A stretch of DNA of 34,280 bases from Puniceicoccales bacterium (GCA_031279675.1 JAITIB010000040.1:1-34280), one strand, 5' to 3'. Numbered from the stretch's first letter, positions 1-9,247 are shown. Translations and numbers: made by a program. The notes: generated from the sequence alone by a model not told the origin.

Positions 1-119
1 CGGGGGAGTTCCCCCAGTCTTCGGGGGAGTTCCCCCAGTCTTCGGGGGAGTTCCCCCAGTCTTCGGGGGAGTTCCCCCAGTCTTCGGGGGAGTTCCCCCA
101 GTCTTCGGGGGAGTTCCCA
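1..119. repeat. Tandem repeat of 21-bp palindromic unit CGGGGGAGTTCCCCCAGTCTT, five full copies plus a partial copy; may continue beyond the window edge
   Basis: Exact repetition at 1-21, 22-42, 43-63, 64-84 and 85-105, then a partial copy from 106. Each unit contains GGGGG-AGTT-CCCCC. Confidence 0.95.
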
Positions 120-124
120 GATTG

Positions 125-165
125 GCTCGGGGAACTACTCTTTTTATTAGAGTAGTTCCCCGAGC
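125..165. repeat. Perfect 16-bp inverted repeat (hairpin)
   Basis: GCTCGGGGAACTACTC - TTTTTATTA - GAGTAGTTCCCCGAGC. Confidence 0.9.
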
Positions 166-196
166 GGTTCGAGGGAGACCCTCGAACCCTTTTTTT
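166..196 (+). terminator. Rho-independent terminator-like hairpin
   Basis: GGTTCGAGGG-AGA-CCCTCGAACC followed by CTTTTTTT. It would terminate a + strand gene left of the window. Confidence 0.75.
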
Positions 197-343
197 AAGC
201 CGCCAAAGAACGCGTTTAGCCCCCCAAAACATCCCCGCGTCTTCGGATTGGAATAATGCCCCCGTTAAACAAACGGCGATTTCCGAGCGAAGCGACAAGA
301 CCGGGCGCGAAGCGAACCGGAACAATCGCCTTCGCGAAAGCGG

Positions 344-504
344 CGATCAATCGCCGCACTCCATAATTAGACGTTTCCCGGCAGCATTTCATTATGACAA
401 TGCCGTCAGCAGGCTGTCGGCGACTGAAGTCGCCGTTCCGCCTGCGGCGGGAGGGGCTCCGGTCATCCTGCCAACGATCAATCGCCGCGCTCCATAGTAA
501 GACG
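344..504. repeat. Imperfect 30-bp direct repeats (344-373 and 475-504) flanking a hairpin module
   Basis: CGATCAATCGCCGCACTCCATAATTAGACG vs CGATCAATCGCCGCGCTCCATAGTAAGACG, 27/30 identical by eye. Confidence 0.75.
418..450. repeat. REP-like double hairpin module (copy 1)
   Basis: CGGCGACT-GA-AGTCGCCG then TTCCGCC-TGC-GGCGG. CGGCGACTGAAGTCGCCGTTCCG also occurs on the minus strand at about 17832-17854. Confidence 0.8.
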
Positions 505-533
505 CCGGTTTAGGGCGGCCTGCGCGAAGTGTG

Positions 534-1640
534 TTACCAGGCGAAGGTTTCTTCCTTCTTGAGGCTTTTCGCGAAGGCGACCAGAAGTTGGACGCATTGC
601 TCGACCACGGCAAGGTCCACGATTTCGCCGGGCGTGTGCATGTAGCGCAGGGGCACGGACACGAGGCCGCAGGCGACGCCGCTGTTGGCCATCTGGATGG
701 CGCGCGCGTCGGTGCCCGTGGGGCGCGGCTCGGCTTGGAGTTGATAGGGGATTCCCAAGGTTTCCGCCACGGTCACGAGGCGGTCGAAGACGAGGGGGTT
801 GATGTTGGGGCCGCGGGCAATGACGGGGCCGCCGCTGAGTGTGGTGCGCCCGAATTTGCGGTTGTCGGCGTCGGGGTGGTCGGTGGCGTGTGTGACGTCC
901 ACGGTGATGGACAGCCCGGGCGCGAGCCCTTGGGCGGCAACCTGGGCGCCGCGCGTGCCGATTTCCTCCTGCGTCGTGGCGACGGAAACAACGCGGGCGG
1001 CGAGCTTGGCGGTGCGGGCGAGGCGCAGGAGGGCTTCCATGACGATGTAGCAGCCGGCCTTGTCGTCGAACGCGCGGGCGACGCCGAGGGTGCCGCGCAG
1101 GAGTTCGAAGCCGACGTCGTAAACGGCGGGGTCGCCGATGCGCACCACGGCTTCGGCGGCTTTGCGGTCGGGGGCGCCGATGTCGAGCCACATGTCGTGG
1201 CGCTGGGGCACTTTGCCCCGGTCTTCGGCGCTCATGAGGTGGACGGCGCGTTTTCCGGTCACGGCAAGCACGGGGCCGTTCTTCGTGAGGATGCGCACGC
1301 GGCGCCCGGACGGGATCACCAGGTCGTGCCCGCCGAGGAAGTCGAAGTAGAGGAAGCCTTTGTCGTCGATGTAGGAGATGATGAGCGCGATTTCATCAAT
1401 GTGCCCCGCAAACATCACCGTGGGGCCGCCCTTTGGGTTCACGGTCGCGATGCGGTTGCCGAGGGCGTCCTTGGCATACGTGGCGGCAACGGGCGAGACG
1501 TGCCTGTCCACCACGGCTTGCGCCGCGAACTCGTGCCCGGTGGGCGATTTTGCCTCAAGCAGCTCGAGGAGAAACGCGGGCGCTGCGCCGGCGCCGGATT
1601 GCACGGAGGGGGTTGCCACGGATGCGGTCTTTTTTGACAT
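534..1640 (-). CDS. M42 family metallopeptidase (aminopeptidase/endoglucanase-type)
   Basis: MSKKTASVATPSVQ...; motifs VMFAGHIDEIALII, ARAFDDKAGCYIVMEAL, TTQEEIGTRGAQ and PTGTDARAIQ fit the dinuclear-metal M42 family. Confidence 0.9.
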   Translation of the reverse strand: MSKKTASVATPSVQSGAGAAPAFLLELLEAKSPTGHEFAAQAVVDRHVSPVAATYAKDALGNRIATVNPKGGPTVMFAGHIDEIALIISYIDDKGFLYFDFLGGHDLVIPSGRRVRILTKNGPVLAVTGKRAVHLMSAEDRGKVPQRHDMWLDIGAPDRKAAEAVVRIGDPAVYDVGFELLRGTLGVARAFDDKAGCYIVMEALLRLARTAKLAARVVSVATTQEEIGTRGAQVAAQGLAPGLSITVDVTHATDHPDADNRKFGRTTLSGGPVIARGPNINPLVFDRLVTVAETLGIPYQLQAEPRPTGTDARAIQMANSGVACGLVSVPLRYMHTPGEIVDLAVVEQCVQLLVAFAKSLKKEETFAW

Positions 1641-1739
1641 GCGCGTGCTTCTGACAGCGGGGCGCGCCTGTGAAAAGAAAGAAAAAAGCTTTCCCGAAGT
1701 CCGCCCGCGCACACAATCGCCCGCGATCAGACTTTCACC

Positions 1740-2441
1740 ATGAGCCACTATCGCATCCTTGTCGTCGAGGACGACGCCGCCATCAGGCGCGGCATGGCCG
1801 ACACCCTCAAGTTCGTGGGCCATGACGTTCTCGAAGCCGCCACGGGCCCTGACGGACTCGCCGCCGCCCTTAACAACGAATACGACCTGCTCCTGCTCGA
1901 CATCGTCCTTCCCGGCGGCGTCTCGGGCCTCGACATCCTCGGGCAGCTCCAAAACGAGCGCCCCGGCACGCCCGTCATTCTCCTCACCGCAAAGGGGGCG
2001 GAGGCGGACCGCGTCGCCGGACTCAAGCTCGGCGCCGATGACTACGTCGTCAAACCCTTCAGCGTAAAGGAACTCGTCGCGCGCATCGAGGCCGTCCTGC
2101 GCCGCAGCCCCGGGCGGACGCTCGACCGGCGCCACGTCGCCATCCCCGGCGGCACCGCGGATTTTGAACGCCGCCTCGTCCAGTTTGACAAAGGCGGGGA
2201 AACGCCCCTCACCGAGCGCGAATACGAACTCTTCCGCTACCTCGCCACGCACCCCGGGCGCATCATCACCCGCGATGAAATCCTGCAGCGCATCTGGAAA
2301 CTCGACCCGCGCGCCGTCGAGACGCGCACCATCGACATGACCATCGCCCGCCTGCGCGACAAAATCCGCGACCGCAACTGCACCATCATCCAGACCATCC
2401 GCGGGCGCGGCTACCAGTTCACCGGCCCCCCCGCCCCTTAG
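1740..2441 (+). CDS. OmpR-family DNA-binding response regulator
   Basis: Receiver domain (VVEDDAAIRRG, LLLLDIVLP, LTAKGAEADRVAGLKLGADDYVVKPF) plus winged-helix C-terminus (LTEREYELFRYLATHPGRIITRDEIL...TIRGRGYQF). Confidence 0.95.
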   Translation: MSHYRILVVEDDAAIRRGMADTLKFVGHDVLEAATGPDGLAAALNNEYDLLLLDIVLPGGVSGLDILGQLQNERPGTPVILLTAKGAEADRVAGLKLGADDYVVKPFSVKELVARIEAVLRRSPGRTLDRRHVAIPGGTADFERRLVQFDKGGETPLTEREYELFRYLATHPGRIITRDEILQRIWKLDPRAVETRTIDMTIARLRDKIRDRNCTIIQTIRGRGYQFTGPPAP

Positions 2442-2456
2442 CCGCACCGCCCGCCC

Positions 2457-4181
2457 ATGACCCTCGGCACATGGACCCCCGGCAGCCGCACCCTGCGGCT
2501 CATCTTCGCCCTCTGCCTCATCCTCATCTTCTTCGCCCTCGGCTGGACAAGCGCCACCATGCTCCAGCTCGAAAAATCCGAGCACGCCACCCGCCAATAC
2601 TACAGCCACCAGGACGACATCCAGACCGCCCTCCACAACGCCGCCGCAACCCTCCACCGCATCCTGTCCGGCGCCGACAGCCAGCCCTACTTCTACTACA
2701 CCCCCGCCCATTACCCCTCCCGCCCCTACAACGACCAGCTCACCCCGCCCCTCCCCGGCGAACGCCTGCGCCCCTCCCCCTTTCTCGCCACCCCCAACCC
2801 CCTCGCCCGCCTCCACTTCACCGTCACCCCCCAAGGCATCATCTCCTCTCCCGAGGCGCCCCCGCCCGAATGGACACTCCCCGCCGCTTCCCCCAAGGCT
2901 GCCGACGCCCTCCGCCAGTTGCTTGAGAAACACCAAGGCATCGACTTTCACGCCGCTTACCTCCTCGCCGAACCATTGGGCACCACCGCCATTCACACCC
3001 CGTCACTCACCCCTGCCGACCCCGCCGCCCCCCTCCGCTTCACCGGCAACCTCACCCGCTTCCGCCCCACCTGGCTCGACAACGAACTCTACCTCCTGCG
3101 CCGCGCCAGCACCACGCACGGCGACATCCTCCAAGGCATCTGGCTCAACTGGGAGCACCTCCACGACACGCTCCAGGCCCACCTCGCCCCCCACCTGCCC
3201 AACGCCACGCTCCACCCCGCCACCGCGCATTCCGCCGACGGGCACATCCCCCTCCCTCCCTTCCCCCTCCACCTCATTCCCCCTCCACCGCCCCCCGTGT
3301 CCCCCACCCCCAACCCCCTCGTCCTCATCGCCGTATGGATGTTTGCCGCCCTCGCCATGGCCGGCTTGAGCGCCCTCTTCTTTGGCGCCGTCTCGCTCAG
3401 CGAACGCCGCGCCACCTTCGTCTCCGCCGTCACCCACGAACTGCGCACCCCCCTGACCACATTCCAACTCTACACCGAAATGCTCACCAGCCAAATGGTC
3501 CCCCCCGACGCCGTCCCGCACTACCACGCCACCCTTCACGCCGAGGCCACGCGACTCACCCACCTCGTCGAAAACGTCCTCGGCTTCGCCCGCCTCGAAC
3601 GGGGCCGCGCCCTGCGCCGCGACGAGATCCTCACCACAGGGCAACTCCTCGCCCGCACCACCCAGCGTCTCGAAAAACACCTCGCCGCGCACCACATCAC
3701 CTTCACCCACCAAGCCACCCCCGGCACCCTCCCCCTCGCCCTGCGCACCGACAGCACCGCCGTCGAACAAATCCTCTTCAACCTCGCCGACAACACCGCC
3801 AAATACGCCACCCCCGGCAACCCCAACCCCGCCGCCCGCCTGCACGTTTGCGCCGACGCCACCACGCTCCACTTCGAGTTCTCCGACAACGGCCCCGGCA
3901 TCCCCCTCTCCGCCCGCAAAAAACTCTTCAAACCCTTCAACCGCTCCGCCGAGGAAGCCGCCGGAAAAAAACCCGGGGTCGGCCTCGGCCTCGCCTTCTC
4001 CCGCCAGCTCGCCCGCCGCCTCGGCGGCGACCTCACCCACCGCCCCACCCCCACCGGCTGCACCCTCCGCCTTCACCTCCCCCGGCACACCCCCCGCATC
4101 ACAAACCCCGACGGCGCCGGCGCAGCAACCACCCCGCCACCTCATCCACCTCGGGATAACGAAAGCCCCGCCCCAAAATAA
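2457..4181 (+). CDS. Membrane sensor histidine kinase
   Basis: N-terminal TM, second TM after a proline-rich stretch, HisKA (FVSAVTHELRTPLTTFQLYTEML), HATPase (LFNLADNTAKYA, DNGPGIP, GVGLGLAFSRQLARRLGG). 15 bp after the response regulator. Confidence 0.93.
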   Translation: MTLGTWTPGSRTLRLIFALCLILIFFALGWTSATMLQLEKSEHATRQYYSHQDDIQTALHNAAATLHRILSGADSQPYFYYTPAHYPSRPYNDQLTPPLPGERLRPSPFLATPNPLARLHFTVTPQGIISSPEAPPPEWTLPAASPKAADALRQLLEKHQGIDFHAAYLLAEPLGTTAIHTPSLTPADPAAPLRFTGNLTRFRPTWLDNELYLLRRASTTHGDILQGIWLNWEHLHDTLQAHLAPHLPNATLHPATAHSADGHIPLPPFPLHLIPPPPPPVSPTPNPLVLIAVWMFAALAMAGLSALFFGAVSLSERRATFVSAVTHELRTPLTTFQLYTEMLTSQMVPPDAVPHYHATLHAEATRLTHLVENVLGFARLERGRALRRDEILTTGQLLARTTQRLEKHLAAHHITFTHQATPGTLPLALRTDSTAVEQILFNLADNTAKYATPGNPNPAARLHVCADATTLHFEFSDNGPGIPLSARKKLFKPFNRSAEEAAGKKPGVGLGLAFSRQLARRLGGDLTHRPTPTGCTLRLHLPRHTPRITNPDGAGAATTPPPHPPRDNESPAPK

Positions 4182-5682
4182 GAAAATACACCCCCGCCGA
4201 CGCCACCACGACCCCCGCCAGCGCCACCGCCTCCACCACACCGCCGACCCGCCCCTCCACCACACCCCACGCCCCGTGCGCAAACACCCCCATCAACCCC
4301 GACGCCACCACGCACCGCGCCAGCGCCCCACCCAACGCCCCACCCCCGCCAACTCCCTCGCGCCGCGCCAGCACACGCCACAACACCGCGCACTGGAACA
4401 CCACTGAGACCCAGTTCGCCACCGCCAGCCCCGGCGCCCCCCAGCACCACGCCAGCACCGGCGACAACACCAGGTTCACCCCAAACACCCACACCGCCAC
4501 CCGCGCCTGCGAACGCACATCCCCCAGCGCATTCAACCCGCGCCCCACCAGCGCCAGCACCCCGTAAAACGGCGCCCCGGCGGCAAACACACGCAACACC
4601 GGCACCGTCGCCCGCGTCGCCTCCGCATCAAACTTCCCATGCTCGAACAACACCCGCACCACCGGCTCCCCCAGCACCATCAGCCCCACCGCCGCAGGAA
4701 TGTTGATCGCAAAAATCAACCGCATCCCGTGCGCAAACTCACTCCCCAGCTCCCCGCGCCGCCCCGCCGCCGCGTGAACCGCCATGGCCGGAAAAATCAC
4801 CGACGAGACCGCTATCGCAAAAACCCCTATCGGCAACTCCACCACACGGTTTGCCAAATAATAAACCGTCAACGACTGGTCGTCCAAATTCAACGCAAGG
4901 CACCGCGACACCAGAAAATTCACCTGCTGGACCCCCGCACCCGCCACCGCCGGCAAAAACAACCCGCGCAAGCGCACCCACGCCCCCGAGCCCTCCAACG
5001 AAAACCCCGGGCGCCACCCCTCGCGAGCCAGCGCCACCGCGGGCACCGCCAGCTGCAGCCCGCCACCCACCAGCGCCCCCGCGCACACCGCCACCGCCAG
5101 CGCCACCTCGTCCCGCGCCCCGCCCACCCACGCCCCGCCCACCGCGCCAATCATCGCCACGTTAAGCCACACCGCGCTCAAGGACGTCACCCCAAACCGC
5201 CCCAGCAAATTCAACGCCGCCGTGAACAATGCCGCCAGACACACCAACGGCATGTAAGGCAGGCACACCACCGTCAGCCCCGCCGCAATCCGGTGCCGAT
5301 CCGCCACCGCCCCGAACTCCCACGCCGACACCGCCCACATCACCCCCATTCCAACCACCGTCAACCCCGCCATCAACAAGCCCATGCGCGAGCGCACCAC
5401 GTTCAAAAAACGGAACGCCCTCCCGCGCCCCCCCTCCGCCAACTCCTCCGACATCACCGGCATCACCGCCGCCGTCAACGCCCCCTCTCCAAGCAGGCGC
5501 CGGAAAAGATTCGGCACCAGCAGCGCAAACAACACGCCCGACGCCACCGCCCCGCTCCCCAGCAAACCCACGATCAACTCATCACGCACCAACCCCAGCA
5601 CCCGCGACCCCAAGGTCCCCCCTGCGGTAAGAAACATGTTTTTATAATGAGAGCGCGGAGCCATTGTTGATGAAAACATCAC
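4099..5682 (-). CDS. murJ: Lipid II flippase MurJ (MviN family)
   Basis: MAPRSHYKNMFLTAGGTLGSRVLGLVRDELIVGLLG...NLFRRLLGEGALTAAVMPV; multi-spanning MATE/MOP-type sequence. Confidence 0.92.
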   Translation of the reverse strand: MMFSSTMAPRSHYKNMFLTAGGTLGSRVLGLVRDELIVGLLGSGAVASGVLFALLVPNLFRRLLGEGALTAAVMPVMSEELAEGGRGRAFRFLNVVRSRMGLLMAGLTVVGMGVMWAVSAWEFGAVADRHRIAAGLTVVCLPYMPLVCLAALFTAALNLLGRFGVTSLSAVWLNVAMIGAVGGAWVGGARDEVALAVAVCAGALVGGGLQLAVPAVALAREGWRPGFSLEGSGAWVRLRGLFLPAVAGAGVQQVNFLVSRCLALNLDDQSLTVYYLANRVVELPIGVFAIAVSSVIFPAMAVHAAAGRRGELGSEFAHGMRLIFAINIPAAVGLMVLGEPVVRVLFEHGKFDAEATRATVPVLRVFAAGAPFYGVLALVGRGLNALGDVRSQARVAVWVFGVNLVLSPVLAWCWGAPGLAVANWVSVVFQCAVLWRVLARREGVGGGGALGGALARCVVASGLMGVFAHGAWGVVEGRVGGVVEAVALAGVVVASAGVYFLILGRGFRYPEVDEVAGWLLRRRRRGL

Positions 5683-5809
5683 CCACTAAGCCCGCCCCCA
5701 CCCAAACGCCAGAGCGAAGCATTGCGCGGGCCGTGGGGACACGCCAAGAGGCGCACCCGGTTCAGGGCGCGCCTCCTTTTTAAATCCAAGCTGAATGGTG
5801 AAATCGTCC

Positions 5810-7069
5810 TTAGATGAGCGGCGTCGAACCGGGAATCGGGACCTCGACTTTTGGCGCCTTGCCGAATGCATACTCGGGGGGAGTCAGGTCGAGCTTGGAG
5901 GCATCGCTGAGCCACTTGTAATTGACCTCCTTGCCAGTGTAGGCGGAGACACGGCCCAAAATCGCAGTCATCGTGGACTCGGCGACAGCGCGCGCCTCGT
6001 TCAACGGCTTGCCGCTGCGGATGGCGTTGAGAAGGTCAACATGCTCCTGTTCGTATGCATTGCGCCCGCGCCCGCCGAAACGCCATTCGTCCTTGCCCTT
6101 GATCCTGATGCGCCCGCTGGGCAGCGCGGTGCCAAGGGTGCCGACGAGGTTTTCGTTAACACGGTGGTTGGTGTTGTTCGCCTGGCGGCAGAAGCTCTGC
6201 ACGCGCACGCCGTTGGCGTATTCAAACTCGACGGAGAAGTGGTCCCACGCGTCACCATACTTGGCGTCGGTGCGGCGCTGGCGTCCGCCCATGCCAAAGG
6301 CCTTGATCGGGGGACCGCCAAGGGCCCAGTTGATGATGTCGATGTTGTGAACGTGCTGCTCGACGATGTGGTCGCCGCTGAGCCATGTGAAGTAGAGCCA
6401 GTTGCGAATCTGGTATTCCATGTCCGTCCACTCGGGATTGCGCCCGCGGTGCCAGAGTTCGCCGCCAACCCAATAACATTGGGCGGCAACGATGTCACCG
6501 ATGGCGCCGTCCTTGACGCGCCGCATGGTCTCGATGTAGGAGCGTTCGTGGCGGCGCTGGGTGCCGGCGACGATGGAGAGTTTTTTCTGCGCGGCAAGCT
6601 CGCCCACGGCGATGACCTTGCGGACGCCGGCGGGATCGACGGCAACGGGCTTTTCGGCAAAAACGTGCAGCCCTTTCTCAATTGCCGCCTCAAGGTGCAG
6701 GGGACGGAAGCCGGGGGGAGCGGTGAGGATGACGATGTCCACGCCGGAGTTGATGACGTCCTTGTAGGCGTCAAAACCGCTGAAACTGCGTTCCTTGGGG
6801 ACGTTGAAAGTTTTGCGGGCCTTCTCGGTGACGTCGGGAAAGATATCACCCACGGACCAGATTTTGACATCCTTGCCTGCGCTGAGGATGTTTTTGGCGG
6901 CGCCGATGCCCCGCCCGCCGGTGCCGATGACGCCGACTTTCAGGGTGTCGTCAGCGCCCGCGGCAAACGCATTGACGGGCACGCTGGCGAGGATGGGGAG
7001 AGTGGCGACCGTGGCACAATTGCCAAGGAACGAGCGCCGTGACGGGTTGTTTGCTGTGTTGGTGGACAT
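5810..7069 (-). CDS. Gfo/Idh/MocA family oxidoreductase with Tat-type signal
   Basis: Start MSTNTANNPSRRSFLGNCATVATLPILASVPVNAFA (twin-arginine signal); LKVGVIGTGGRGIGAAKNIL Rossmann motif; EKPVAVDPAGVRKVI. Confidence 0.92.
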   Translation of the reverse strand: MSTNTANNPSRRSFLGNCATVATLPILASVPVNAFAAGADDTLKVGVIGTGGRGIGAAKNILSAGKDVKIWSVGDIFPDVTEKARKTFNVPKERSFSGFDAYKDVINSGVDIVILTAPPGFRPLHLEAAIEKGLHVFAEKPVAVDPAGVRKVIAVGELAAQKKLSIVAGTQRRHERSYIETMRRVKDGAIGDIVAAQCYWVGGELWHRGRNPEWTDMEYQIRNWLYFTWLSGDHIVEQHVHNIDIINWALGGPPIKAFGMGGRQRRTDAKYGDAWDHFSVEFEYANGVRVQSFCRQANNTNHRVNENLVGTLGTALPSGRIRIKGKDEWRFGGRGRNAYEQEHVDLLNAIRSGKPLNEARAVAESTMTAILGRVSAYTGKEVNYKWLSDASKLDLTPPEYAFGKAPKVEVPIPGSTPLI

Positions 7070-7250
7070 GTGTTTTTGAGTGAGTTGTTTGTTTTTGGTA
7101 TGGTTTCGTTTCCGTCCCGGCAATGGTTCTGCGGCGGGTGCGCAACCCGGGGACGGCGAGAACGGTGAGATTGTTTTTTTCGCGTTTTGTTCCCTTGAAA
7201 AAAATCATCGCCCGCGCGCGGGCATGGAAATAGACGCAACGGTTTTTCCC

Positions 7251-8006
7251 ATGTCCGGTCTTTGCGCCTATCATCCGTTTCCGGTGCCGTCGCGCGCGCA
7301 GGAAATCACCCTCTCGCCCAGCGAGAGCGCGCACCTTGCACGGTCGTTGCGGGCGCAGGCGGGGGAGAGTGTTCGCGCGTTTGACGGCAACGGGCGGAGC
7401 TGGTTCGGGAGCGTTGCGCGGGCGGACGCGGGCGCGCTCGTGATGCGTGTCGAGTCCGCCCGGCAGGTCGAGCCTCCACGCCCCGTGCTCGCCCTCGCGC
7501 AGGTGTTGCCCAAGGGCGGGCTGATGGACGACATTGTGCGCGCCGCCGTCGAGATTGGGGCCGGGGAGATCCATCCGCTTTTTTCCGGGCGTTGTGAAGT
7601 CAAGCTCGACGCCGCCCGGGCGGAGGCGCGGGTCGGGCGCTGGCAGGGGATCGCCATCGAGGCGTGCAAGCAGTCGGGCAATGCATTTCTGCCGAGCATT
7701 GCAACGCCGGTGGCGTTGAAAACCTTTCTGGGCGCATTGCCGCCCGCGGCGTTCCTCTTTGCGGGCAGCCTTGAGGCGGACGCCGTGGAGTTGGCACGCC
7801 TTCCGGCGGGCGAGGTGGCGTCGGGAAATCCCGGACGGCTCGTCCTGTTCATCGGTCCGGAAGGGGATTTTTCACCGGAGGAATATTCCCTCTTGCGCCG
7901 GCATGGCGTGCGCGGGGTGCGTCTCGGCAACCATGTTTTGCGCGTGCCGACGGCGGCACTCTACGGGCTCGCCGCACTCGATCAACTGCGCCAACGGATG
8001 GGTTGA
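7251..8006 (+). CDS. rsmE: 16S rRNA (uracil(1498)-N(3))-methyltransferase RsmE
   Basis: VLALAQVLPKGGLMDDIVRAAVEIGAGEIHPLFSGRCEVK, AIEACKQSGNAFLP, LFIGPEGDFSPEEYSLLRRHGVRGVRLGNHVLRVPTAALYGL. The ORF is open upstream to 7080; start at 7251 is preferred. Confidence 0.92.
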   Translation: MSGLCAYHPFPVPSRAQEITLSPSESAHLARSLRAQAGESVRAFDGNGRSWFGSVARADAGALVMRVESARQVEPPRPVLALAQVLPKGGLMDDIVRAAVEIGAGEIHPLFSGRCEVKLDAARAEARVGRWQGIAIEACKQSGNAFLPSIATPVALKTFLGALPPAAFLFAGSLEADAVELARLPAGEVASGNPGRLVLFIGPEGDFSPEEYSLLRRHGVRGVRLGNHVLRVPTAALYGLAALDQLRQRMG

Positions 8007-8214
8007 GGGGCGGACGCCCGTGGCGGCAGGATCGTTTGCCGGGTTTGGAGAAAATCCGTTCGCTGCCTTGTGCCGGACATCCTCCGTCGGCAACGCCACC
8101 GCTCCGGGTTGGTTTCGGAATATCGTTTCATTCCGGAACGCCTGCGGGACCTCCCGTAAAAATCGCGGAACAAAACCAGGCGGGACTGTCTCACCACGGC
8201 TTTCATTCACTACC

Positions 8215-9138
8215 ATGAAGTCATCCCATCATTCCACCACGAAAGCGCACGCTTTCGGAAAATCCGCCCTTTTCGCCGCCGCTCTTTCAGCGGCCAGCGT
8301 CTGCGGGCTCCAAGCCGACGACACCGTCACGGGAACCCGCGAGTTCAAGGAAGCCAAGGAACTTGACGGCGAAGGCACGCTCTGGATCGCGCGCGATTCC
8401 GTGCTGAAGTTCACCGGTGAAAAGGCCACGATTGAGCGCATCATCGAGATCCAGCCCTCCGGGCGGCGCCGCCACGGCTTTGGCATCATCGAAGTTGCCA
8501 ACCCCAAGGCGGAGCTCACCGTGAAGGTGCTCCTCGGCAACAACGAATACGGAGTGTTCCGCCGCACCGAAAAACGCGGCCCCGGCACCCTCATCCTTTC
8601 CGGGGACGAGGACAACAGCGGCGCCAAGCTCGTCGTCCGCGAAGGCACGGTCGTCCTCGCCAAGGCCAGCGACAACGGCACCCACGCCCAGGGCGGCACC
8701 GGATTTCTCGAAATCTACGGGGACAAGGAAAAGGGCACCCTCGGCACCCTCCGCATCGGGGGCACGGGAGGCGATCAGATCGCCGATGACGGCAACATCA
8801 TCATTAACGGCGGCGTCCTCGACTGCAACACCCACGCCGAGTCGGTCAACTCCCTGAGCGCCACCGACGCCACTTTCCAGTTCGCCTTTGGCGGGGCTGC
8901 GGGCAAGACTGGCACGCTCTCCGTGACCGGGGAGGAAGCCTTCTCCGCAAAGGGGAAAAACACCGTCGTCCTCGCCAGCGCCAGCTCATGGGCCGCCGGC
9001 AGATACGATCTCTTCGTCGCGAGCGAGGAAATCCCCAATGACTACTTCAAAACCTTCAGCCTGAGCGACGTTCCGAATGGGAAACTTGAGCTCGACGCCA
9101 AGAAGAAGACCATCCAGCTGGTCATCGAAAAGAAGTAA
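8215..9138 (+). CDS. Secreted autotransporter-passenger-like protein
   Basis: Signal peptide (FGKSALFAAALSAASVCGLQA); GPGTLILSGDEDNSGAKLVVREGTVVLAKAS resembles autotransporter-associated beta-strand repeats. No C-terminal barrel or PEP-CTERM seen. Confidence 0.7.
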   Translation: MKSSHHSTTKAHAFGKSALFAAALSAASVCGLQADDTVTGTREFKEAKELDGEGTLWIARDSVLKFTGEKATIERIIEIQPSGRRRHGFGIIEVANPKAELTVKVLLGNNEYGVFRRTEKRGPGTLILSGDEDNSGAKLVVREGTVVLAKASDNGTHAQGGTGFLEIYGDKEKGTLGTLRIGGTGGDQIADDGNIIINGGVLDCNTHAESVNSLSATDATFQFAFGGAAGKTGTLSVTGEEAFSAKGKNTVVLASASSWAAGRYDLFVASEEIPNDYFKTFSLSDVPNGKLELDAKKKTIQLVIEKK

Positions 9139-9184
9139 TCGCGTGCCTCTTTTCGCCACGGCGAAAATGCCCGCCGCAAAAACA

Positions 9185-9215
9185 CCCCCGGTCGAAACAC
9201 CGGGGGCGTTTTTTT
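9185..9215. terminator. Rho-independent terminator between convergent genes
   Basis: CCCCCGGT-CGAAAC-ACCGGGGG then CGTTTTTTT. Confidence 0.85.
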
Positions 9216-9247
9216 CCAAGATATCAGCAAGGACGCCGCCGCGCGCC

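Noticed and set aside
1-119. CRISPR array
   Set aside because: The 21-bp units are directly abutting with no variable spacers; this is a simple tandem repeat.
392-613. 73-aa minus ORF near the first hairpin module
   Set aside because: Overlaps the M42 3' end and repeat sequence; no recognisable protein features.
1641-2996. 820-aa minus ORF extending the M42 peptidase N-terminus
   Set aside because: The extension is antisense to the response regulator and kinase; the M42 start MSKKTASV at 1640 is the natural one.
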